A DNA stretch of 64,000 nucleotides, from contig NC_059503.1 of NCBI RefSeq assembly GCF_914767665.1, positions 54,826,352 through 54,890,351 of the forward strand, given 5' to 3'. The translations under genes and the position numbers were made by a program. Under the pieces are notes generated by a model, which ran no database searches, was not told the DNA's origin, and saw only the letters and a program-made list of their open reading frames with translations. This DNA is from Harmonia axyridis. Its lineage: Eukaryota > Arthropoda > Insecta > Coleoptera > Coccinellidae. Shown piece by piece: positions 56,433-64,000 of this stretch (its first letter is position 1; each line of letters starts with the position of its first letter).

Positions 56433-57119
56433 TTTGCGAACATGCTGGTCGGATTAATGAACAAAAAAATGTTTCATTGAATCTACAGACTCTGTGAGCG
56501 TAACCTATTTGATATGAATTTCAAGACTGATTGAAAAATTGGATATTCATCTACGTTATTGGAAATAATAAAAATAGATGCATTCGATGTATTTATACTA
56601 TTTAAAGAAAAAACTAACTTGTCGCGCAAATGTTAGCTATGTTTAGGTGGTTACTCAAGTTCTGGAACTACAATATTGATAATGACAACAAATGGCGAAA
56701 AAGCTATAGAAAACGAAATATATAATAAAAACCCGATTTTAATAGACTCGGACACCCTACCATATGTGGGTTTTGAGACAACTTTTAGGATATCAAATAC
56801 AATTTTATACGAGTTTCTATAACTGGGTATCTCAATTTCCGAGGTAAACCACTAAGTTGACTGGACTGAAAATGTAAGAGTTGAGTTCTATTCATTCAAA
56901 GAGATGTACAGAATCGGTTCCGGACAAAGATACGCATAATCCTTCATTCGAAAAGGATATTAAGCGCAACATCGATAACATTTCAACACTCGACCAGAAA
57001 TCAAAACAAACTCGCGCATTATGAACGGTCGAGGCGAGTTTTCTGAGTTGTACAAATGACGTTTCACACTCGACTGAGCACAACTGAGGCTGCGACAGAC
57101 AGCCAGGAAATTATACGTG
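56433..57119. other. No recognised gene
   Basis: AT-rich spacer with a CTCGACCAGAAATCAAAACA block near 56988 of unknown nature. Confidence 0.35.
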
Positions 57120-57455
57120 TTTTCGGCCGAGTTTGTTGTTCAGTTCGGTGCCCAGAATGCAATTTGTTTTACGCTGGAATTCCGCCACGTTTAATAGGTG
57201 GATTTTGGAGTTTTTACAATCAACGTCGAGGTCCGGGAATATACGTGAGAAATGGGCGGAAACGGAAGGTGTTATCTCTGAGAATTTTTCTGAAAGTGTC
57301 TGTACAGAGTCTCCAAAATACGATGCTCACTGAGGGCATTTCGAGAACTATGAGACACCCAGTTGCAGGAGCGTTCATTAAATTTAATGTAGTCATTAAA
57401 ATTTTAATCATCCATTAGTCTTTCTGCTCTGATTAATGGAGGATTAAAATTTTTG
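57120..57455 (+). repeat. Possible transposase N-terminal fragment followed by a hairpin repeat
   Basis: Frames at 57056-57418 and 57133-57333 contain FNRWILEFLQSTSRSGNIRE and KWAETEGVISENFSESV, which resemble the DNA-binding region of IS630-like transposases but too weakly to be sure. After 57355 (ACACCCAGTTGCAGGAGCG) comes a hairpin, ATTTTAATCATCCATTAGTC pairing with CTGATTAATGGAGGATTAAAA (57397-57449). Confidence 0.3.
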
Positions 57456-57540
57456 TGTGTGAAAGGACTCTAGATCTTTTTTTTCGAAATAATAATAAAT
57501 TAGAAAGCAGATTATAAATATATTGATGCGTTATCGAGTT

Positions 57541-57745
57541 ACAGGGCGTTTCTTAAAAAATACTGTTTCAAATACAACTCCGCTATATCCTGGTTTTTGT
57601 TCGAGATATTTGATATTCTTAAGCGTTTTTTTCAATAATTTTTGTTTATGTGATACTCATAACGGATCATAGAAATTAATAACCGTTTTAAAGATATACA
57701 TATAGGACATATAAGTTTTTTTTAAATGAGACACCCTATATATGA
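57541..57745. repeat. Small repeat with CAGGGCG / ACACCCTATA ends
   Basis: TTACAGGGCGTTTCTTAAAA at the left and AATGAGACACCCTATATA at the right resemble other short elements here. Non-coding. Confidence 0.35.
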
Positions 57746-59029
57746 CTTATTACAATTATACAATGGACACAAAATGAAGTAAATCTCGACATACATGATC
57801 TATGCAATGATTCTCTTCCCTTCTCAATAACCTTGAGCGCCTGGGTTCTGGTTCATCTATTATCCGAATGAGAGGAATGCTTAGCAAAAAATTAAGTGAT
57901 GAAAAATTCAAATTTTGTAGGAATTCCTGCGCGCTATAGGAGCAAAACTAATATTTTTGTGAAATTATTATTATGAACAGATAGGAATTATAGGAGATTT
58001 TTCGCAATGTTCTTGATTAAGCGATTTTTATGGAATAGTGCTGCGACTTGTTATTTGATATCTACAGCAATTTAAATATTTTTTTCAGATATTTGACTAG
58101 CATTTATTTATCAACATAAGATGAAATGAAGCTTGAAATTGTTATTTAACATCTGAATACTAAACTTCAGCTTGATGGAATCTAGTTTCGAAATTATCAG
58201 GAAAATAATATAATGGCCATATGTGAGATACTGACCTGCCGAAAAATTTCAAATTTTCCGTTTGTTCGATATTTTCTCTTCCACCAATTCATTTTTATTT
58301 CATTTTATTTATTGGGAAAGAAATTCACTTCAGTTTATTTTTTCATTTTCATATTTATTTGAATATTTGAATTACGCGGGATTTGTTGAGAGTTGCACAT
58401 GTGTGCGGTGTCATATGGAGTGAACTTAATAAAGCAGTATGAAATCAACCGTCGCAAGAATCAATTCGAAATTGTTATCATCATAGCAAGTGGTTACAGT
58501 CCACTCGCTTAAACGTTGCACGCTCAACTCACTAAATATTTTAAATTTCATTATTTTCGCGTCACCGTTGGATAGTCTTCGTGTTTACAAACCTGACCGG
58601 CTGAACGGACGGATAGAATTTAATTTAACCGCAAATTCGTCGTCAGTGAGTCGAACCATATGTTTTGAGAACATATTCGGCTATAAATTTGAAAAATAAA
58701 GGCACTGCCACGAAATTATGTAACGCTCTGGAATGTTTTGTGAGTTTATATGAGGGAAATTTATTCACTGATAAAAACATCATGTTTTTTGCATTAAATA
58801 GAGCCCAAAGCGGTAGAGTAGTATTTGCGTTGTGAGCATAGTTAGAAAATGTGAAAAGCACTAACGTGAAGTCAGGAGCATTTGGTGCTCGTCATTAATT
58901 CGCCAATAACATCTTGAAACTTATAAATTACAGACATTGTGAGGGATTTTTAAATAAGAGGTTTCATTTCAATATTGAAAAACATCGAGTATATTTGAAG
59001 ATTATTCAATGGCTGTTTATTTCATCATA
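57746..59029. other. Gene-free; promoter-like patch at 58400-58680
   Basis: AT-rich except 58560-58650, which is richer in GC with CCTGACCGGCTGAACGGACG and a CGTCAGTGAGTCG initiator-like word. Its role cannot be told from sequence. Confidence 0.3.
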
Positions 59030-59600
59030 AAGAGGAAGGTAGGCCATTGAGGTTGAAGAACGATATCAGCCAAATTGATGCTAAGGCTACGTTCGCAGAA
59101 CCATATCCTTTCCAGGAAATTTCAAATGACCAATTCGAACATTTCCGGCTGTATGTCCTCGATATCTTCACGAATTCTATCTTCAAGGTCTTGAATAGTT
59201 TGTGAAGCATTGGCATAGACCTTATTTTTTTCGTGTTTTCCAAAGAAAGAAGTCTTGAGGTGTTAAATCGCAACATCTCAGTGGCAGATTGAGATCTTCT
59301 GAATTTTCGTTAACGCTACAGGCTATATTAGCAGTATTCTCAGTTGTACTTGAGTGACTCACATGGTTTCGATTCTTCACAGCACTAAGTTGCCCAACAG
59401 TTCAATTGTGTCCATCAGTTTCACTACTGCCAGCCGAGAAAGTGCTTCACCACAACCCAAAAGTGCTTCAGTTTTGCGATCTGCGATTGCAAAACTTTCA
59501 CCATTTTCTTAGTGAATTTTTACAATTTCAATTCGTTGTTGAACCGTGCTTTTTTGATGGTGGTGTAGTTTTCACTTTTAAAACACCAAAAAATATGACA
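59030..59600 (-). pseudogene. IS630-like (DUF4817-type) transposase, catalytic core deleted
   Basis: On the minus strand from about 59560: QRIEIVKIH and ENGESFA (N-terminal helix-turn-helix), then VKLMDTIELLGN and CSVNENSEDLNLPLR, and almost at once CDLTPQDFFLW (about 59275) with QTIQDLEDRIREDIEDIQPE. In the family the DDE core lies between these, so about 150 residues have been lost by deletion. The C terminus decays to 59030. No clear TIRs. Confidence 0.7.
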
Positions 59601-59886
59601 GCTTCAAAAGGGACAGCTGTTATTCAGAATGAAACTTCTAATTGAAAAAACCCAACAGAACGATATATTCGGCGAATGATCATGATTGTTAGGAAAACCT
59701 AATTTAATGTTAGGTACTAACTAACAAATTAAGTGCAACACCCAGAAGGAGCTGTTAAAATTTATTTTTTTGGTAAAACAGAGATAGTATCTATAGCAAG
59801 AAGTAAATGATTGAAATTCGGAGAAAAAACGAAACAATTCATATAATAAATTTGTTAATAATGTGTTTGCCCACCGTGATTATCTA

Positions 59887-60880
59887 TTCACTCCCCAACA
59901 CGTCTCGGCATTGATGCAATAAGATGGTCTATTTCTTCTTGAGGAATACTATCCCAAGCTACCTGCACTTTATGACTCAGAGCCGCCAAAGTCCATGGGG
60001 GCTTAGTAAAATTTCCAAGTCTCCAAATCATGATGTCCCAAACAAGCTCTATGGGCGAAATATAGAGGGATCTGGGTGCCATGGCAAAAGATTCACATGG
60101 GTCGCTTCGAAAAAGTTTGAACTTAATCTGCCAACATGAGGTCGGGCATTATCTTGCTGAAATATTGGATTCTCGAGCCGATTAAGGTAAGGAATATTGC
60201 TCCAGTATTTCTTGAAGGTAAAGCAGCTTGTCATGTTACCTCGAATAAAGACTAAATAAAGACCTACTTGTATGTGAAATAGCACCCCTTACCATAACAC
60301 CTACAGTCCGGTGTACATGACGCTCAATATCAAACTGAGGTTCACGTCTTTCTCCCCGACATCGTCTTAACCTTCTTCGACCATCATGTGTACCCAAGAA
60401 GAATCGAGATTCATCGGAAGAGACGATCTGATGCGATGCCGCATTCTAATGTTGACGCTCTCTGCACTAGTGTAATCGTTGCAGGCGATGCTCAACAGTC
60501 AGAGGTAATACAAGATGGTGTCGATAATGCTGCAGTCCAAAAGACCTTATCCGGCGTTAAACCGTTCGGACAGTTAGAGGATGGCCTTGTTATCCTAACC
60601 ACTCATCAGCCAGAGATCGAGTTGTCGCAAATCGGTCTCTAATGGCCATAAGTCTTAGACGTCGATCTTGAACTTCATTTGTGCCCGTTCGACGCCTGGT
60701 GCCTACTCTGACTACTTATGACAACATCTCATAACAGTAGTTGGATTTCTGTTCGTACGGTTAGCGATTTCTTCAAATGACAACCTCGCCTTCCATAGAC
60801 CAATAATTCGACCTTTTTCAAATTCACTTAGCTGGCGATAAATTCCTTGTACACGTGCTCTAGGTATTTCAACAACAACT
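59887..60880 (-). pseudogene. Tc1-like transposase, decayed (T-E)
   Basis: The minus strand from about 60870 gives IYRQLSEFEKGRIIGLWKAR and SFEEIANRTNRNPTTVMRCC (N-terminal helix-turn-helix), then RLMAIRDRFATTRSL-like and NLDSSWVHMM segments around a lost first catalytic motif. Next come FQQDNARPHVG (second Asp, about 60160), SPIELVWDIMIWRLGNF (Glu, about 60050) and HLIASMPRRVGE at the end (59888). Several stops and frameshifts. Confidence 0.85.
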
Positions 60881-60963
60881 AAACATCAACTTTGAATCCC
60901 TCGAATAGCTGGTTCGTTGTAAAATTTAAAAAAACTTGCAAAAAACGACTACAATATTCAAGT

Positions 60964-61909
60964 TGGAATTTTCGAAGACGCGGTAATTTGTCAGTTGATC
61001 GTGTACCATCGGTCGTAGCGCGGATGCGTGGATCTAAAGAGAATCTTCTGAGAGATTTTCAATAGTTGTCGAGACTTCAGCAAGGATACGTTCCTAAGAT
61101 TTAGATTTCAGTCATTATTAATTTAATTTGAGATTTGGAATCTAATTTATCGGCGAGAATCGTTTCGGGATTCTCGGTAAGTGTTGACATGAATATTTGT
61201 ATCCAAGAAGTAATAATCTCACTAGAACGAATTAATTTAATTTGAAACAGTAGTTTTTTTTTAGAGTCATCCATCTTTTCGAAACGTATTTCAGGTTTGG
61301 TAGAATTCTTTTTGTGTCAAAAAATTTCAACAAAACTCCTTCTCGGGCTTATTTTGTGATAAATGTAATGATTTCCTTATAATTTCTTGTTAAGAAATCT
61401 GAGAAGGAGTTGTAAATTCACTTAAAATATTCTGATATCGTTGTTCATTTTCTCAAAACACCTCCCGTGGAATTGGAACAACAGAAACCTCTCATGGGAT
61501 TGAAAAATATCAAGAAGTACTTCCTTGAGATACAGTATTTGGATTAGTACGTACGTTAAACCACTTTAGTTCCTGAATCTGAAAGAATACCTTAGTAATA
61601 CCTGGCATTATCACATCAACTTCGTTGAATGGGGATTGGAGTACTATAGCTTTCTGATAAGATCTTGTGTTCGGAAGGCTTGAAATAATTTACAGAAAAG
61701 GGTTCCATCCTAATAGAAGAGTAACTCATTTAAAACCGATTAAAGTTAAGTTTCTATTTCATTGTTTGTTTAGAGTGAAAAGGATCGATCATTGTATATT
61801 TTGATTTTATTAAATTTGTAAAAACCTGGGTAGGAGTTTTGTTGCCAAATAAGCAAAATCACCCCTAGAAATTAGTTTTTGGAGTCTCATGAGCAATTGC
61901 AACGTTACA
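60964..61909. repeat. Solo LTR, copy 2, with 4-bp target duplication
   Basis: Starts TGGAATTTTCGAAGACG and ends GCAACGTTACA. AAGT lies immediately on both sides (60960-60963 and 61910-61913), a target duplication of the size made by Gypsy-like integrases. Homologous to 39255-39954 along its length except for a 282-bp block at 61177-61458 that starts GTAAGTG. It carries two tandem CCGTGG-type units where copy 1 has three. Confidence 0.85.
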
Positions 61910-62040
61910 AAGTAACGAAAATTGTTTACATGAAAAGCCCTTCAAGTTTTTTCTCCAAATTCAATCATTTACTCCTTGATATACTAGCTATGTTTTACAA
62001 AAAAAAATCAAAATGTAAACAGCTCCTTCTGGGTGTTGCA

Positions 62041-62296
62041 GTTCCTTTGTCAGTTTGACATCATGGCCAACCAATTCAATTAAACGAAAGCAATTCATAT
62101 GACCTTCCTCAAGAAACAACCCCTCTAGAAAACCGAGTCAGACTCATCAAGATCCCTTTTTCCGAGACGGACCCTTCGCTTCCCTACGACATTTTTCCCG
62201 TCATTAAACTCGCGTTTTTCCAGACATAAATTTTTCTCACGCTACAGCGTCGCTCGAACGGATGCTGCCCCCCGTTTTTTCCGTTTCTCAACCTAC
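62041..62296. other. GC-richer intron flank
   Basis: Pyrimidine-rich sequence downstream (minus strand) of the exon at 62297-62527. No gene. Confidence 0.35.
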
Positions 62297-62527
62297 CTAT
62301 TATTCGTTAAATGGTGCTTATTTCTCTCCACGCTCTCCCCCCGCTCGAAGGAGGCCTGGTGACTGGTTGGGGCGCTGTGGGAGATGGTCAGGGCGGTGTA
62401 TTCTCTCGTCTGCGGGTAGCCCCCTGGGATCGGAGTGACGGTTGTGCGCCCCACCGCCGACGGTACTTCTGTCTTGGGTACCCAGGTAGTTTCCAGTATG
62501 GGGGTGGGGGAGTTTGACGTCAGCGGA
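62297..62527 (-). CDS. Internal exon, unidentified Pro/Thr/Ser-rich protein
   Basis: The minus strand has an acceptor CCTGTTTTCCACAG ending at 62528 and a donor AATAATAG|GTAGGT at 62297/62296. The 231-base frame between them is fully open, entered needing one base and left two bases into a codon. It reads PLTSNSPTPILETTWVPKTE, then VPSAVGRTTVTPIPGGYPQT, REYTALTISHSAPTSHQASF and ERGESVERNKHHLTNN. High C/G third positions. The next frame over is closed by TAA. The content suits a disordered or juxtamembrane region. I do not recognise the gene. It is on the same strand as the 48.4- and 44.1-kb exons, but its exit phase does not fit the 48.4-kb exon directly, so at least one exon would be missing between them. 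Confidence 0.65.
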
Positions 62528-62654
62528 CTGTGGAAAACAGGGTTAAATTGTGAAATTATTACTTTACTGATCGAGAGAAAATTTGAATTTTTTTACACGT
62601 TTTTTTCTCTTGATGATGATATACAGATTTGGAAAGAGAGAATATTCAATATTA

Positions 62655-63840
62655 TTCAGGACAATACTCATGTTCCAGTGAAACACTGCAACCATAAAAA
62701 CATCTCCGTGTTAAGATATGTTCTTTTTCAATGGCGAAGTGGTCTGGCTTGATAGTCGATGTCAAAATGTCGATAAGTAGTTGCTTTCTAATTGTGGGAT
62801 GGGTTATAAGACCATCTTGGTTGAGAATGAGTACGATACGAAAATTTCATTCGATTGCATTCGAGGAATTCATTTCCTACAAATGAATGAAACATATAAT
62901 TTCCTCTGTTAAAATGAGTTTTGAGATTATTTTTTCCATAATGGAAAACAACAACAAATTCTAAAAATTCTAGCCATAAAATGGTACATTGGTGGTCAAT
63001 TAATTGGAGGGATAATAAATTCATTCATTGTTGCCTCTGAAAAGTAGGCTGATAAATATGATTACAAAATTTGAAAAATATGTGTATTTATGAACATACA
63101 GTAATTGCAAGATGATAAACCACCAAAAACCATTACTGAAAATCGTCTGACAAAAGTGGATGAGTGTGCTGCTGTTGAAACAAGTGCATCTTGATGTATT
63201 TTCAAAAGAAATGTTTACCAATGTTATAATATTCGAATAAATCAAAAAAATTTTTACTAGGATAAAATAAAACGTAGGGAATTCTGTGAAAAGAGATACA
63301 AAAAGATAATGAAGATAGTACTTTTCTGAGCAATATCTTATTCACTGATCAGTCATAATTTTTTTTGAATTTTTTTCGGTTATATAATCTTTAATGGTAA
63401 GATATTGGTCTAGAGAGAATAAGTATCTAAGTATTTCTGTGCAGTATGCTCAAAAACTCCATGTTTGATAAAGAATACATCGCAGAGCCGTTTTTATCCA
63501 TTGTGAGGTAAATTACACCAACAGCTTTCACAAAATAAAATAATTTCTACAGTTCAAAAGCTTCCAATTGAGTTAGATGATGTTTATTTTTATCAGGACG
63601 TCTGCCATAACGCAAGAATAGTCACACAATATCTTAGTAACCCTTTTTTGCCGTTTCTAACGATAATGGCCCCTCAGATCATTAGATTCACCACTCAAAT
63701 ATTTTTTGTTTTGGGATATCTGAAAAATTTGGCTTATGAGCAGGAAATTGATGATCCCCACTTCGCCATTGAAAGAGAACACTCAATTTTTCGATATCGT
63801 ATCACTTAGAAGTTTCGATTGTACCACTGTTCCAATTGGC
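62655..63840 (+). mobile_element. Tc1-like element, family T-A copy 2
   Basis: The left inverted repeat runs from about 62655 (AACACTGCAACCATAAAAAC, AATGGCGAAGTGG) and the right one to about 63840 (GATCCCCACTTCGCCATTG, GTACCACTGTTCC). The interior matches 4140-5050 (for example AAAATGGTACATTGGTGGTC). Confidence 0.75.
62990..63700 (+). pseudogene. Tc1-like transposase, heavily mutated (T-A copy 2)
   Basis: Homologous to 4150-5050. Recognisable pieces: the AVIARX-like DNA-binding start near 63100, KRREFCE-like near 63268, SNILFTDQS-like near 63331 (first catalytic region) and DVYFYQDVCHNARIV near 63577 (second Asp region). Frames shift repeatedly. Dead. Confidence 0.6.
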
Positions 63841-64000
63841 CAATTGTCTCGAATAACCTTGAATATGTAATTTGTATACAATGTGGTTAAAGACTGATTA
63901 TTCGTTATATTAATGATTGGAATTTCGAATTTTGAGACGGAAATGAATAATCCTTGTAAATAACTGTTCGTACGCCTACCCGGCCTTTGTCGCAAACTGA

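Larger units (their letters stand above)
59734..62040 (-). mobile_element. Tc1-like element, family T-E, with nested solo LTR
   Basis: TGCAACACCCAGAAGGAGCT at 59734 and AGCTCCTTCTGGGTGTTGCA ending at 62040 are perfect 20-bp inverted repeats. Similarity continues inward for about 100 bp (GAGTAAATGATTGAA-type block). Removing the 946-bp LTR leaves about 1.36 kb, a normal Tc1-like length. Confidence 0.92.

Noticed and set aside
57056..57418. 120-codon plus open frame as a new gene
   Set aside because: No ATG context or splice support; parts resemble an IS630-like N-terminal region in another frame and the end is a hairpin repeat.
61177..61458. Intron retained in one LTR copy and spliced out of the other
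   Set aside because: The block starts with a perfect donor but does not end in AG, and no AG lies at the junction, so insertion or deletion is the simpler reading.

Overview
The window is AT-rich eukaryotic nuclear DNA, most likely from an insect. The evidence is the set of transposon families that dominate insect genomes (mariner, Tc1-like, IS630-like elements related to DUF4817 transposases, RTE, Jockey/CR1 and I-like LINEs) and short isolated coding blocks flanked by GT-AG splice signals. A beetle is my guess from general feel only. I see no bacterial operon, tRNA, rRNA or CRISPR array.

There is no complete host gene here. The window reads as long introns and intergenic DNA packed with old, mostly inactive mobile elements. 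Host coding signal is limited to small islands. On the minus strand there are three well-bounded internal exons (62297-62527, 48330-48469 and 44070-44138); the last two are phase-compatible and may belong to one long-intron gene. A codon-biased island lies at 28359-29205 (minus) and another at 31777-31958 (probably plus). A candidate first exon at 18877-18945 (plus) sits inside a LINE. I cannot name any of these genes. An intron-free, heavily broken alpha-tubulin copy lies at 53237-54165.

Layout. 0-10 kb: fold-back MITE, RTE LINE relic, a Tc1-like element with long TIRs, a TTAA-bounded MITE pair. 10-17 kb: a TIR-to-TIR Tc1-like element, another TTAA MITE, a Jockey-type LINE 3' end, a further TTAA element. 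17-21 kb: a minus-strand LINE broken by an insertion flanked by long direct repeats, then a pogo-like element with iterated motifs. 20.6-25.5 kb: a pair of about 450-bp inverted repeats enclosing an IS630-like relic, a Tc1-like relic and an unidentified reading frame. 26-38 kb: mariner relic, fold-back MITEs, coding islands, hAT-like element, an ORF1-only LINE, a Tc1 relic. 39-41.4 kb: a solo LTR abutting an I-like LINE. 42-46 kb: fold-back elements around a host exon. 48-51 kb: host exon, a full-length mariner and an IS630-like deletion derivative. 52-57 kb: possible LTR, tubulin pseudogene, Tc1-like element. 59-62 kb: IS630-like relic, then a Tc1-like element carrying a nested solo LTR. 62-64 kb: host exon and a second copy of the 4-kb Tc1-like family.

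The most unusual structures are the palindrome inside the tubulin pseudogene, the LINE with about 95-bp direct repeats around a captured exon, the ORF1-only LINE, the catalytic-core deletions in the transposases, and the unidentified split reading frame at 24370-24722. I found no convincing new multi-gene system.
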